A DNA stretch of 64,000 bases from Denitromonas iodatirespirans (GTDB lineage Bacteria > Pseudomonadota > Gammaproteobacteria > Burkholderiales > Rhodocyclaceae), in NCBI RefSeq assembly GCF_018524365.1, contig NZ_JAEKFT010000025.1:1-64000 (forward strand), given 5' to 3'. Below the pieces are notes generated by a model, which saw nothing but the letters and a program-made list of their open reading frames with translations, was not told where the DNA came from and did not search any database. Of the stretch, positions 36,743 to 45,266 are shown in pieces; position 1 is the first letter of the stretch, and every line of letters starts with the position of its first letter. Both the position numbers and the translations under genes were made by a program.

Positions 36743-37195
36743 TCAGCCGCCCTTGCGCTCGGCCTCGCGTGCCGCGACCTCGACCGGCCGCAACTGGGCG
36801 GCCACCTTGTCCATCACGCCGTTCACGAAGCGGTGCCCGTCGGTGCCGCCGTAGGCCTTGGCCAGTTCGATGGCTTCGTTGATGACCACCTTGTAGGGCA
36901 CCTCGATGTGGCGCTCCAGTTCATGGGTGGCCAGCAGCAGCACGGCGCGCTCGATCGGCGACAGCTCGGCCACCGCGCGGCCGGTGAAGGGCGCGAACTG
37001 CGCTTCGAGGGCGGCGGTGTCGTTGAGCGTGCCGCGCAGCAAGGTGGTGAACAGCTCGCGGTCGGCCTTGTCGAAGCCGGGCGCCTGCTGCACCTGGTCT
37101 TCGATCAGGGCGATGCCGTTGCCGGAGAGCAGGGCCTGGTAGATGCCCTGCAGGGCGAACTCGCGGGCGCGGCGGCGGGCGGACTTGCTGCTCAT
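36743..37195 (-). CDS. nusB: Transcription antitermination protein NusB
   Basis: 150 residues, all-helical Nus[21 protein letters not shown] at the N-terminus, then [31 protein letters not shown] and [10 protein letters not shown]. With NusE it binds boxA RNA in rRNA antitermination. The start overlaps the ribH stop by four bases, the classical ribH-nusB linkage. Confidence 0.96.
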   Translation of the reverse strand: MSSKSARRRAREFALQGIYQALLSGNGIALIEDQVQQAPGFDKADRELFTTLLRGTLNDTAALEAQFAPFTGRAVAELSPIERAVLLLATHELERHIEVPYKVVINEAIELAKAYGGTDGHRFVNGVMDKVAAQLRPVEVAAREAERKGG

Positions 37196-37665
37196 GCCAC
37201 CACCGCGCGCAGCAGGTGGACCATCTCGACCGCGGTGCGGGCGCAGTCGCCGCCCTTTTCGTGCATGCGTGCCAGCGCCTGGTCGTCGTCCTCGGTGGTG
37301 AGCACGCCGTTGGCGATCGGCATGCCGGTGTCGAGGCCGATGCGGTTGATGCCGGCGGCCATCTCGTTGGAGACGATCTCGAAGTGGTAGGTCTCGCCGC
37401 GGATCACCGCGCCGAGGGCGATCAGCGCGTCGAACTGCTCGGAGTCGGCCATGGTCTGCAGCACCAGCGGGATCTCCAGCGCGCCGGGCACGGTGGTGAT
37501 GAGGATGTCTTCGTCGGAGACGCCGAGATTAAGCAGCTCGTCGACCGCGGCGGAGAGCAGGCCCTCGCACACGTCCTGGTTGAAGCGGCTCATGACGATG
37601 CCAATGCTCAGGCCGCTGCCGTCGAGATTCGGGGTGATTTCGGTGATGTTTTCAAAGCGGGGCAT
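37192..37665 (-). CDS. ribH: 6,7-dimethyl-8-ribityllumazine synthase
   Basis: 157 residues. [49 protein letters not shown] with the catalytic His, and [14 protein letters not shown] are the four active-site segments. It condenses a ribityl-pyrimidinedione with dihydroxybutanone phosphate, the product of the upstream RibBA. It is three bases after ribBA. Confidence 0.96.
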   Translation of the reverse strand: MPRFENITEITPNLDGSGLSIGIVMSRFNQDVCEGLLSAAVDELLNLGVSDEDILITTVPGALEIPLVLQTMADSEQFDALIALGAVIRGETYHFEIVSNEMAAGINRIGLDTGMPIANGVLTTEDDDQALARMHEKGGDCARTAVEMVHLLRAVVA

Positions 37666-37668
37666 GGC

Positions 37669-38799
37669 TCAGGCCTCTGAAGAGTCGGTGGAGTCGGTGG
37701 CTTCGCAGGCCGGATGGTAGCCGGTCACTTCGAGTCCGAAGCCGGCCATGCTGGGGATCTTGCGCGGGCTGGCGAGCAGGCGCATCTTGCCGACCCCCAG
37801 ATCGCGCAGGATCTGCGCGCCGACGCCGAACAGGCGCGGGTCCCACTTGACGGCGGGGCGCGGCACGGCCGGGTCGTTGGTGAGCTGGGCCAGCAGGTCG
37901 CGACCGGTCTGCGGGCGATAGAGCATGATCAGTACGCCGGCGCCGGCCTCGGCGATGGTCTTGAGCGCCGCATCGACCGGGAAGCTGTGGCGGTCGCTGC
38001 CGGTGTCGAGAAAGTCGATGACCGAGATCGGCTCGTGCACCCGCACCAGCGCTTCGGTGTCGGCGGTGATGGTGCCGCAGGCCATGGCCAGGTGGATGTC
38101 GCCCGAGGTCTTGTCCTCGAAGGCGCACAGGCGGAAGGGGCCGTGCGCGGTGTTGACGGTTTTTTCGGAGACGCGCTCGATCAGGTGCTCGGTGGCGGCG
38201 CGGTATTCGATCAGGTCGCGGATCGCGCCGATCTTGAGCCCGTGCTGCTTGGCGAAGGGGACCAGGTCGGGCAGGCGGGCCATCGAGCCGTCGTCGTTCA
38301 TGATCTCGCAGATCACCGCGGCCGGCTCCAGCCCGGCGATGGCGCCCAGGTCGCAGCCCGCTTCGGTATGGCCGGCGCGGATCAGCACGCCGCCGGGGCG
38401 GGCCATGATCGGGAAGATGTGGCCGGGCTGGACGATGTCTGCCGGCTTGGCGTTGCGGGCCACGGCGCGCTGCACGGTGAGCGCGCGGTCGGCGGCCGAG
38501 ATGCCGGTGCTGACGCCTTCGGCGGCCTCGATCGACACCGTGAAGGCGGTGCCGTGCGAGCTCTTGTTGCTGCGCGCCATCTGCGACAGGCCGAGCTGGG
38601 CGCAGCGCGCCTCGGTCAGCGTCAGGCAGATCAGGCCGCGGCCGTACTTGGCCATGAAGTTGATCGCCTCGGGCGTGACATGCTCGGCGGCGATGACCAG
38701 GTCGCCCTCGTTTTCGCGGTCTTCCTCGTCCACCAGCACGACCATGCGGCCGGCGCGGATGTCTTCGATGATCTCGGTGATTGGCGCCAGTGCGCTCAC
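37669..38799 (-). CDS. ribBA: 3,4-dihydroxy-2-butanone-4-phosphate synthase with degenerate GTP cyclohydrolase II domain
   Basis: 376 residues. The N-terminal RibB domain is complete: VDEEDRENEGDLVIAAE, KYGRGLICLTLT, RAGHTEAGCDL and ICEIMNDDGSMAR. The C-terminal half (about 205-360) has the GCHII fold (VRVHEPISVIDFL) but none of the three zinc-binding cysteines of the CX10CxC motif. Only RibB activity is expected, and a separate ribA should exist elsewhere. Similar fused forms are common in betaproteobacteria. Start 43 bases after ribE. Confidence 0.93.
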   Translation of the reverse strand: MSALAPITEIIEDIRAGRMVVLVDEEDRENEGDLVIAAEHVTPEAINFMAKYGRGLICLTLTEARCAQLGLSQMARSNKSSHGTAFTVSIEAAEGVSTGISAADRALTVQRAVARNAKPADIVQPGHIFPIMARPGGVLIRAGHTEAGCDLGAIAGLEPAAVICEIMNDDGSMARLPDLVPFAKQHGLKIGAIRDLIEYRAATEHLIERVSEKTVNTAHGPFRLCAFEDKTSGDIHLAMACGTITADTEALVRVHEPISVIDFLDTGSDRHSFPVDAALKTIAEAGAGVLIMLYRPQTGRDLLAQLTNDPAVPRPAVKWDPRLFGVGAQILRDLGVGKMRLLASPRKIPSMAGFGLEVTGYHPACEATDSTDSSEA

Positions 38800-38842
38800 G
38801 GTGTTCTCCTGTCGGGCCGGTGGCCGCGGTTCGGTGCTGTTC

Positions 38843-39442
38843 TTATTCGCCCTGGCGCCAGGCGAGCATGCGCTCGACGTAGCGGGCGATGATGTCGATC
38901 TCCAGATTGACCCGCGCGCCCGGTGCCAGCTGCTTGAGCGTGGTGACCTCGACGGTGTGGGGGATCAGGTTGATCGAGAAATCGGTGCCGGTCACGGCAT
39001 TGACGGTGAGGCTCACGCCATTGACGGTGATCGAGCCCTTGCGCGCGATGTAGCCGGCCAGCGCGTGCGGCGCGCGGATCACCAACTCGTGGCTCTCGCC
39101 CACCGGCGCGAACTTGAGCACCTCGCCCACGCCATCGACATGGCCGGTGACGATATGCCCGCCGAGCCGGTCGTCGGCACGCAAGGCCTTTTCGAGGTTG
39201 ACCTCGGCGCCGGCGGTGTCGAGCCCGACGGTGCAGTTGAGCGTCTCGCGCGAGACGTCGAACTGCGCGGAGCGGCCGTCCATGGCCACCACGGTGAGGC
39301 ACACGCCGTTGTTGGCGATGCTGTCGCCGATGGCCACGTCGGCCAGGCCGAGCGCGCCGGTATCGACGCTCAGGCGCACGCCGTCTTCGAGGGGGGTGAT
39401 CGACTGGATTTGGCCGGTGGCGGCCACGATGCCGGAGAACAT
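38843..39442 (-). CDS. ribE: Riboflavin synthase alpha subunit
   Basis: 199 residues from MFSGIVAATGQIQ at the ATG at 39442. Two repeated lumazine-binding barrels are visible: about 1-95 (GVCLTVVA, FDVSRETL) and about 96-190 (GGHIVTGHVDGVG, VSLTVNAV, LIPHTVEVT). It dismutates two lumazines to riboflavin. First gene of the minus-strand rib cluster. No FMN riboswitch precedes it; instead there is a 9-bp AT-rich inverted repeat. Confidence 0.95.
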   Translation of the reverse strand: MFSGIVAATGQIQSITPLEDGVRLSVDTGALGLADVAIGDSIANNGVCLTVVAMDGRSAQFDVSRETLNCTVGLDTAGAEVNLEKALRADDRLGGHIVTGHVDGVGEVLKFAPVGESHELVIRAPHALAGYIARKGSITVNGVSLTVNAVTGTDFSINLIPHTVEVTTLKQLAPGARVNLEIDIIARYVERMLAWRQGE

Positions 39443-39455
39443 GGGGTCAGCGCTG

Positions 39456-39480
39456 CGCTTAAAACGTTGCATTTTAAGCG
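39456..39480. promoter_or_regulatory. Perfect 9-bp inverted repeat ahead of ribE
   Basis: CGCTTAAAA and TTTTAAGCG face each other across a 7-base spacer, starting 14 bases upstream of the ribE ATG. This is unusually AT-rich for the locus. It may be an operator or a hairpin in the leader; the VOC gene ends 50 bases further on. Confidence 0.4.
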
Positions 39481-39530
39481 ATTTTGGCGCCGTCCGGCCG
39501 GCTGCGTTGCGGACGGCGCCATGGCGGGAC

Positions 39531-39899
39531 TCAGTTCGGCGAATGCACCCCGACCCGGTTGCCTTCGCTGTCGATGAACAGCGCCATGTAACCGATCTCC
39601 GGGCTGATCTCGGTCTTGGGCAGGGTGATGCTGCCGCCGGCGGCGCTGACGCGTTCCAGGAAGGGCGCCAAGTCGTCGCCGCCGTTCAGGTACACCAGCG
39701 TGCCCTGGGCCGACGGTTGCAGGTCGTCATGCTTGAACAGGCTGCCGCCGACCGCGCCGTCGGCGTAGGGCAGCGGGGCCATCTGGCCGCCGCACATGGT
39801 GTCGGGGGTGATGGTGGTGTCGAGGACATGGCCATAGAAGCGGCAGGCGCGGGTCATGTCGGCGACCGGGATCTCGAACCAGTTGAGGGCGTTTTTCAT
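39531..39899 (-). CDS. VOC (glyoxalase/bleomycin resistance) family protein
   Basis: 122 residues from MKNALNWFEIPV. One VOC unit with beta-alpha-beta-beta-beta repeats: WFEIPVADMTRACRFYGHV, then MALFIDSEGNRVGVHS, the latter with a metal-site Glu-type position. Bacterial members of this subgroup are uncharacterised and may bind small metabolites. It is divergent from the YafY-type regulator 108 bases away, which is its likely controller. Confidence 0.82.
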   Translation of the reverse strand: MKNALNWFEIPVADMTRACRFYGHVLDTTITPDTMCGGQMAPLPYADGAVGGSLFKHDDLQPSAQGTLVYLNGGDDLAPFLERVSAAGGSITLPKTEISPEIGYMALFIDSEGNRVGVHSPN

Positions 39900-40007
39900 G
39901 GGAATGCTCCGTTGGGTTGAAAATGCCCGGCAAGTATTCCTCGGTGCTACTGACAGCATGGTGGCAGGAGACATCGGGCATCATGCGGGCCTTGGAGGAG
40001 AGATGTG

Positions 40008-40685
40008 ATGCGACGTGCCGACCGCCTGTTCCGGATCGTCACCCTGCTCGGCGGGGCGACGGTGATGACTGCCCGCCGATTGGCGGAACTGCTCGAAGTG
40101 TCCGAGCGCACCATCTATCGCGACGTGGCCGACCTGGTCGCCTCGGGCACGCCGATCGACGGCGAGGCCGGCATCGGCTACCGCCTGCGGCGCGACTACC
40201 GGCTGCCGCCGCTGCATTTTTCCGAGGACGAACTGTCGGCGCTGGCGGTTGGCCTGCGCATGGTCGGCGGCTGGGCCGATCCGGCCTTGCGGCGGGCGGC
40301 CGAGCTGGCGCTGGCGCGGATCGACGCCGTCATGCCGGCGGCGCGGCGCAGCCTGCGCGAGGCACCGGTGATCGTGCCCGCCTTCCATGTGTCGCCGGCC
40401 ATGGTGGCGCCGCTGGCCAGCCTGCGCCAGGCCATGGCCGGTGCGCAGAAGGTGCGCATCGACTATGTGCGCGCCGACGGCGAGTCCTCGCAGCGGGTGC
40501 TGTGGCCGCTGGGGATGGTCTTCTGGGGCAACAGCTGGACGCTGGCCGCCTGGTGCGAGCTGCGTGACGATTTCCGCAGCTTCCGGCTCGACCGCATCGG
40601 CGGCATCGACATCCTCGCCGAGCGCTTCGACGCCTCGCGCGGACGGCGTCTGCAAGACTATATTGACGCCGTGCAATGCGACTGA
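40008..40685 (+). CDS. YafY-type HTH/WYL transcriptional regulator
   Basis: 225 residues from the ATG at 40008, seven bases after GGAGGAGA. An N-terminal HTH_11 (MTARRLAELLEVSERTIYRD) is followed by a WYL domain (about 135-215; WPLGMVFWGNSWTLAAWCELR and FRSFRLDRI). WYL domains sense small ligands or nucleic acids. It is four bases ahead of an AraC-type gene and divergent from the VOC gene. Confidence 0.88.
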   Translation: MRRADRLFRIVTLLGGATVMTARRLAELLEVSERTIYRDVADLVASGTPIDGEAGIGYRLRRDYRLPPLHFSEDELSALAVGLRMVGGWADPALRRAAELALARIDAVMPAARRSLREAPVIVPAFHVSPAMVAPLASLRQAMAGAQKVRIDYVRADGESSQRVLWPLGMVFWGNSWTLAAWCELRDDFRSFRLDRIGGIDILAERFDASRGRRLQDYIDAVQCD

Positions 40686-40689
40686 GGCG

Positions 40690-41511
40690 ATGACGATGGA
40701 TGTGGCAGTGATGCCGGCGGCGACCTGCGTGGCCCGGCCCGGCCTGGGCGGCACGCTCGAATTGCGGGTGCAGCGCGAACAGCGCATCGCCGACGTGCCC
40801 TTTCCCGACCCCTGCGTGATCCTCGTCACCCGCGGCCACAAGACGCTGCGTGTCGGCGAACGGCAGCTCGAGGCCAGCCCCGGCCAGTGGCTGTTCATCA
40901 ATGCTGGCGTGACCGCCCACATGCGCAACACGCCCGACGCCGATGGCCTGTATGCCGCCACCTGCGTGGCCGTCGCGCCCGACCTGGTGCGTGCCCATGC
41001 CGCCGCGCGCGGTGTGCCGCCGGCCACCGCCTGGCAGGCATTGGCCCAGCCGCCGGCCGGCTCGGCAGTGGCCCAGGCGGTGCGCCATGCTGCCGCCGGC
41101 ATGCTGGCCGGCGCGGATGTGTCGGACCGGGTGATCCGCCATCGGCTCGAAGAGCTGCTGATCGCCCTCGACGATCTGGGCTGCTGGTGCCGCATCGCCA
41201 CCGTGGCCACGGTGGCCGAGCGGGTGCGTGCGATTCTCGCCGAGGAGCCGGCGGCCGAATGGGCAGCCGGCACGGTGGCGCGGCGCCTGCACATGAGCGA
41301 GGCCAGCCTGCGCCGTGCGCTGCGCAGCGAAGCGACCGGCTTTCGCCAGCTGCGCGACGATGTGCGCATGTCCACTGGCCTGGCGCTGATCCAGGGCAGC
41401 GCGCTGAGCCTGCAGCGCATCGCCGCCGAATGCGGCTATGCCTCGCCCTCGCGTTTCGCGGCGCGCTTCAAGCAGCGCTTCGGCGTCTCGCCCTCGCAGC
41501 TGCGCGGCTGA
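40690..41511 (+). CDS. AraC-family transcriptional regulator
   Basis: 273 residues. The N-terminal cupin-like part (LRVQREQRIADVPFPDPC, ILVTRGHKTLRVGE) senses an unknown ligand. The C-terminal two-HTH AraC domain (about 180-273) includes TVARRLHMSEASLRRALRSE and IAAECGYASPSRFAARFKQRF then GVSPSQLR. It starts four bases after the WYL regulator stop, probably in one transcript. Confidence 0.88.
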   Translation: MTMDVAVMPAATCVARPGLGGTLELRVQREQRIADVPFPDPCVILVTRGHKTLRVGERQLEASPGQWLFINAGVTAHMRNTPDADGLYAATCVAVAPDLVRAHAAARGVPPATAWQALAQPPAGSAVAQAVRHAAAGMLAGADVSDRVIRHRLEELLIALDDLGCWCRIATVATVAERVRAILAEEPAAEWAAGTVARRLHMSEASLRRALRSEATGFRQLRDDVRMSTGLALIQGSALSLQRIAAECGYASPSRFAARFKQRFGVSPSQLRG

Positions 41512-41605
41512 TCGCTTCGGCACAGTCCTTGACGGTTTGCGGGCAGGGGGCGGCCCGGCGTTGCGCTAATGTGCAGGGACTCAACCGGCACACAGGAGTC
41601 GATCC

Positions 41606-42166
41606 ATGATCTCGAAAACACGGCTTGTCCACAGCCTCGCCGCCGCGGCCTTGATTGCCAGCGGCGCTGCCTGCGCCGACGGCTTCACCCTCACCAGCCC
41701 CGATGTCGCCGAGGGCGCACGCATGAGCGAGCAGCAGGTGTTCAAGGGCTTCGGCTGCGACGGCGGCAATGTCTCGCCGGCGCTGACCTGGCGCAACCCG
41801 CCGGCCGGCACGCAGAGCTACGCCCTCACCATGTATGACCCGGATGCGCCCACCGGCAGCGGCTGGTGGCACTGGGTGGTGGTGAATCTGCCGGCCCAGA
41901 CGCTGGCCCTGCCCGCCGGTGCCGGCACTGCGCCGGGCAAACTGCCCGAGGGCGCGCGCCAGATCGGCACCGACTTCGGCGCGCCGAGCTACGGCGGCCC
42001 CTGCCCGCCGGTCGGGCATGGTACGCATCGTTATGTGTTCACGGTGTATGCGCTGAAGACCTCGCATCTGGATCTGCCGGCCAATGCCACGGCGGCGCTG
42101 GCGGGTTTCATGATGCGCGCCAATAGCCTGGGCTCGGCGAGCCTGACGGCGACGTATTCGCGATAA
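41606..42166 (+). CDS. YbhB/YbcL-family PEBP protein, exported
   Basis: 186 residues with a signal peptide (cut after ACA, about 24). PEBP fold: GGNVSPALTWRNPPAGTQSY, MYDPDAPTGSGWWHWVVVN, YGGPCPPVGHGTHRYVF. These Raf-kinase-inhibitor-like proteins bind anionic ligands; the bacterial role is unclear. ACAGGAG precedes the ATG. It converges on dsbD. Confidence 0.9.
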   Translation: MISKTRLVHSLAAAALIASGAACADGFTLTSPDVAEGARMSEQQVFKGFGCDGGNVSPALTWRNPPAGTQSYALTMYDPDAPTGSGWWHWVVVNLPAQTLALPAGAGTAPGKLPEGARQIGTDFGAPSYGGPCPPVGHGTHRYVFTVYALKTSHLDLPANATAALAGFMMRANSLGSASLTATYSR

Positions 42167-42182
42167 GGACGCGCGACGCGGT

Positions 42183-42228
42183 GTAGGGCCGGTTTTAACC
42201 GGCCATGGCGGGCTGAAGCCCGCCCTAC
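42183..42228. repeat. Double-hairpin intergenic repeat, also the dsbD 3' end
   Basis: Outer arms GTAGGGC/GCCCTAC enclose two hairpins, GGCCGGTT-TT-AACCGGCC and GGCGGGCT-GA-AGCCCGCC. This looks like a mobile REP-type unit. On the minus strand its first bases supply the TAG stop of dsbD (42225-42227). It may also terminate the convergent PEBP and dsbD transcripts. Confidence 0.7.
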
Positions 42229-44066
42229 CTCAAGACCGCATCGAGCTGGCCGGCGAAGTCGTCCGCCGGCATGAAGCCGACCACGCGCTGACCGGCGATC
42301 TCGCCGCCGCCGGGGGTGAAGAAGATGATCCCCGGCGGGCCGAACAGGCCGAAGCGCTTGAGCAGCGCCTGGTCGTCGGCGGTGTTGGCGGTCACGTCTG
42401 CCTTGAGCAGCAGCATGCGGCCCATGCGCGCCTGCACCGTCGGGTCGGAGAAGGTGAAGCGCTCCATCTCCTTGCATGACACGCACCAGTCGGCATAGAA
42501 GTCGAGCATCACCGGTTGCTGGCTGGCAGCGATGCGCGCGTCCAGCTCGGCCACCGAGCGCACTTTCTCGAACTGCGGCGCACTCGTGGCGGCCACGGCC
42601 GCACCGCCGCGCAGGGCAGCCAGCGGCTGCAGCGGGTCGCGCGAGCCGGCCAGCGCGCCGACCAGCATGGCCGCGCCGGCGAGCAGGGCGATGACCCCGG
42701 CGCCTTTCCAGAAGCGGCGCCAGCTGTGGGCATTGGGCGGCAACGGGTCGAGCGCATGCAGGAAGATGCCGGAGAACACCAGCAGCGCGCCCCAGGCCAG
42801 CATCGGCACGATGGCCGGCACCACCGGCGAGATCATCCACACCGCCAGCGCCAGCAGCATCACGCCGAAGGCCTGTTTGACGCCCTCCATCCACGGGCCG
42901 GCCTTGGGCAGCACGGAGCGGGCCGCCACGCCGACGGCGATCAGCGGCGCGCCCATGCCCAGCGCCATGACGAACAGGGCGAAGCCGCCGAGCACCGCGT
43001 CGCCGGTCTGCGCGATGTAGAGCAGCGCGCCGGCCAGCGGTGCGGCCACGCAGGGACCGACGATCAGCGCCGAGAGCACGCCCATGACCACCACGCCGCC
43101 GAGCGAGCCGCCCTTTTCATGGCTGGCGGTGGTCGACAACCGGCTTTGCAGGGCGGTGGGCAGTTGCAGCTCGTAGAAGCCGAACATCGACAGCGACAGC
43201 AGTACGAAGACCAGCGCGAAGCTGCCCAGCACCCAGGCGTTCTGCAGCGCCGCCGACAGCAGCGTGCCCGACACACCGGCCGCCACGCCGGCCAGCGCGT
43301 AGGTGACGGCCATGCCCAGCACATAGGCCAGCGACAGCACCAGCGCGCGCGTCTTGGTGATCTTGTGGCCATGGCCGACGATGATGCCCGACAGGATCGG
43401 GATCATCGGAAAGGTGCAGGGCGTGAAGGCCAGCAGCAAGCCGAAGCCGAAGAAGGAGACCAGCACCAGCGGCACGCTGGCGCCGGTGAACAGGCGGGCG
43501 ATGCGGCCGGACTCGTCGCCGCCGGCCGCGGCGACACTGGTGGGGGCGGCGGCTGCGGCGGCCGGCGTATCCATGGCCGGCGCGGCGCTCTTGGCACCGA
43601 TGCCCAGTTTCTGCAACCAGCCGCCGCTGGCGGTCGGGGGTACGGTCTTGGTGAGGTCGACCGTCAGCGTCTGCGGCGTGGGCGGGTAGCACACGCCGAT
43701 GTCGGCGCAGCCCTGGCTGATGACGGTCAGTTCGAACTGACGGACATCGGCCGGTGCCTGGACCGGCAGGGTGAAGATCAATTCGTCGCGATAGGTCTCG
43801 ACCTCGCCGAAGAACTCGTCGTGCTTCTTCTTGCCCGGCGGCAGGGCGGGGGTGCCGACCGCCACGGATTCGGGCTCGGTGCGGAACTGGAACTTGTCCT
43901 TGTACAGGTAGTAGCCGTCCTCGATCTCGAAGCGCACTTCGAGCTGGTCGGGGGCGAGCGCGCCGACGCTGGCGCGGTAGGCCTGTTCGGGGGGCAGCAG
44001 TTCCTGCGCCTGGGCCGGGCCGAGCAGGCCGAGCAGCAGCAGGAGAGGGGCGAGGAGTCGGGTCAT
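42225..44066 (-). CDS. dsbD: Thiol:disulfide interchange protein DsbD
   Basis: 613 residues. Signal peptide (cleaved near AQA). The N-terminal alpha domain has the redox Cys pair in SQGCADIGVCYPP. The eight-helix membrane domain (about 190-450) includes ACTFPMIPI-like FTPCTFPMIP and GPCVAAPLAGA with its two Cys. The C-terminal thioredoxin domain has DFYADWCVSCKEME. It carries electrons from cytoplasmic thioredoxin to periplasmic DsbC/CcmG. cutA lies 11 bases upstream, as in E. coli. Its stop codon lies in an intergenic repeat. Confidence 0.96.
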   Translation of the reverse strand: MTRLLAPLLLLLGLLGPAQAQELLPPEQAYRASVGALAPDQLEVRFEIEDGYYLYKDKFQFRTEPESVAVGTPALPPGKKKHDEFFGEVETYRDELIFTLPVQAPADVRQFELTVISQGCADIGVCYPPTPQTLTVDLTKTVPPTASGGWLQKLGIGAKSAAPAMDTPAAAAAAPTSVAAAGGDESGRIARLFTGASVPLVLVSFFGFGLLLAFTPCTFPMIPILSGIIVGHGHKITKTRALVLSLAYVLGMAVTYALAGVAAGVSGTLLSAALQNAWVLGSFALVFVLLSLSMFGFYELQLPTALQSRLSTTASHEKGGSLGGVVVMGVLSALIVGPCVAAPLAGALLYIAQTGDAVLGGFALFVMALGMGAPLIAVGVAARSVLPKAGPWMEGVKQAFGVMLLALAVWMISPVVPAIVPMLAWGALLVFSGIFLHALDPLPPNAHSWRRFWKGAGVIALLAGAAMLVGALAGSRDPLQPLAALRGGAAVAATSAPQFEKVRSVAELDARIAASQQPVMLDFYADWCVSCKEMERFTFSDPTVQARMGRMLLLKADVTANTADDQALLKRFGLFGPPGIIFFTPGGGEIAGQRVVGFMPADDFAGQLDAVLR

Positions 44067-44077
44067 GGGCAGTGGGG

Positions 44078-44407
44078 TCAGGCGTCCGGGGCGGTTTCGG
44101 TGCGCACCCAGTCGAGGTAGCCGGGCAGGCCGTGCGTAACAGGGACTGCAATCACTTCGGGAAGTTCATACGGGTGCTGCGCGCGGATCGCCGCCTCCAG
44201 CGCCGCATAGCGGCTGGCGGGGGTCTTGATCAGCAGCGGCACTTCGGTGGCGGTTTCGATGGCGCCCTCCCAGCGATACACCGAGGTGGCCGGCGCCAGC
44301 ACATTGACGCAGGCGGCGACGCGTGCCTCGACCAGGTGCGCGGCCAGCGCCTGGGCGCTGTCGGCGTCGGGCAGATTGGTGAGCACGAGCAGGAGGGGAT
44401 CGGTCAT
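44078..44407 (-). CDS. cutA: Divalent-cation tolerance protein CutA
   Basis: 109 residues, trimeric CutA1 fold: LVEARVAACVNVLAPATSVYRWEG, EVPLLIKTPASRYAALE, and HPYELPEVIAVPV. Function in copper tolerance is debated. It lies between an ABC permease gene (7 bases) and dsbD (11 bases) in one minus-strand unit. Confidence 0.95.
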   Translation of the reverse strand: MTDPLLLVLTNLPDADSAQALAAHLVEARVAACVNVLAPATSVYRWEGAIETATEVPLLIKTPASRYAALEAAIRAQHPYELPEVIAVPVTHGLPGYLDWVRTETAPDA

Positions 44408-44414
44408 GGCAACC

Positions 44415-45206
44415 TCATTTGAGCAGTCGCCGGCGGGTCAGCGACACCGCCAGCCAGAAGCCGACGGCGGCATAGGCGAGCAGCACCGCCAGATGCGGCA
44501 GCACCGCGGGCGGCCATTCGCCGAGCATCAGCGGCCGGGCGATGGCCACGGCATGGGCCAGCGGCAGCAGCTGGGCGCCGGTCTGCAGCGCGGCGGGCAA
44601 CTGGTCGAGCGGGAAGAACACGCCCGAGAGCAGCGCCATCGGCGTGATGAAGAGGGTGAAGTAATACATGAAGAAGTCGTAGTTGGGCGCCAGCGCGGTG
44701 ACCACCAGGCCCATGGCGGCGAAGGTCAGGCCGATCAGGAAGATCAGCGGCACCACGCCGAGCGCCAGCGCGCTGCTGGTGAAGCCGAATAGCGTTACCA
44801 CCAGCAAAATGGCGGTGCCCGACAGCGCCGCCTTGCTGGCTGCCCAGATCATTTCGGCCAGCACGATGTCGTCGAGCGCCAGCGGCGCGTTCATCAGCCC
44901 CTCCCAGGTGCGCTGCACATGCATGCGCGAAAAGGCCGAGTAGAGCGTCTCGAAGCTGGCGGTGTTCATGCACGAGAAGCACACCATGCCAGCCGCCAGA
45001 AAGTGCACATAGGGCACGCCATCGACCGTCTTGACCAGCGCGCCGAGTCCGTAGCCGAGGCCGAGCAGGTAGATCATCGGGTCGGCCAGATTGCCCAGCA
45101 GGGAGGGCAGCGCCAGCTTGCGCCAGACGCGAAAATTGCGCGACCACACCGACGCGAAGCGCCAGGACAGGCAGGGCAGACGAAAGTGGGCGGCAGTGGC
45201 GGACAT
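44415..45206 (-). CDS. ABC-2 type transporter permease (NodJ-like)
   Basis: 263 residues from the ATG at 45206. Six hydrophobic helices; [21 protein letters not shown] and [20 protein letters not shown] are typical of NodJ/ABC-2 permeases that export lipid-linked saccharides or drugs. The matching NodI-like ATPase gene lies at 47414-48352, separated by queF, a glycine-zipper gene and DUF502. No substrate can be named. Confidence 0.88.
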   Translation of the reverse strand: MSATAAHFRLPCLSWRFASVWSRNFRVWRKLALPSLLGNLADPMIYLLGLGYGLGALVKTVDGVPYVHFLAAGMVCFSCMNTASFETLYSAFSRMHVQRTWEGLMNAPLALDDIVLAEMIWAASKAALSGTAILLVVTLFGFTSSALALGVVPLIFLIGLTFAAMGLVVTALAPNYDFFMYYFTLFITPMALLSGVFFPLDQLPAALQTGAQLLPLAHAVAIARPLMLGEWPPAVLPHLAVLLAYAAVGFWLAVSLTRRRLLK

Positions 45207-45234
45207 GATCCGGCGCTCGGCAGGAGACCGGCTG

Positions 45235-45242
45235 ATTATAAT
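45235..45242. promoter_or_regulatory. Palindromic ATTATAAT, possible shared -10 of divergent promoters
   Basis: TATAAT is present on both strands over eight bases between the permease gene (start 28 bases away) and queF (start 25 bases away). No good -35 on either side, so this is tentative. Confidence 0.35.
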
Positions 45243-45266
45243 CGTCCTTTGTGGCTTGCCCTTGAG

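Noticed and set aside
39443-39530. FMN riboswitch before the rib cluster
   Set aside because: The leader is too short and lacks the conserved RFN helices; only the inverted repeat is present.
40008-41511. WYL regulator as part of an anti-phage defence island
   Set aside because: Neighbours are a VOC protein, an AraC regulator and housekeeping genes; no defence genes are next to it.
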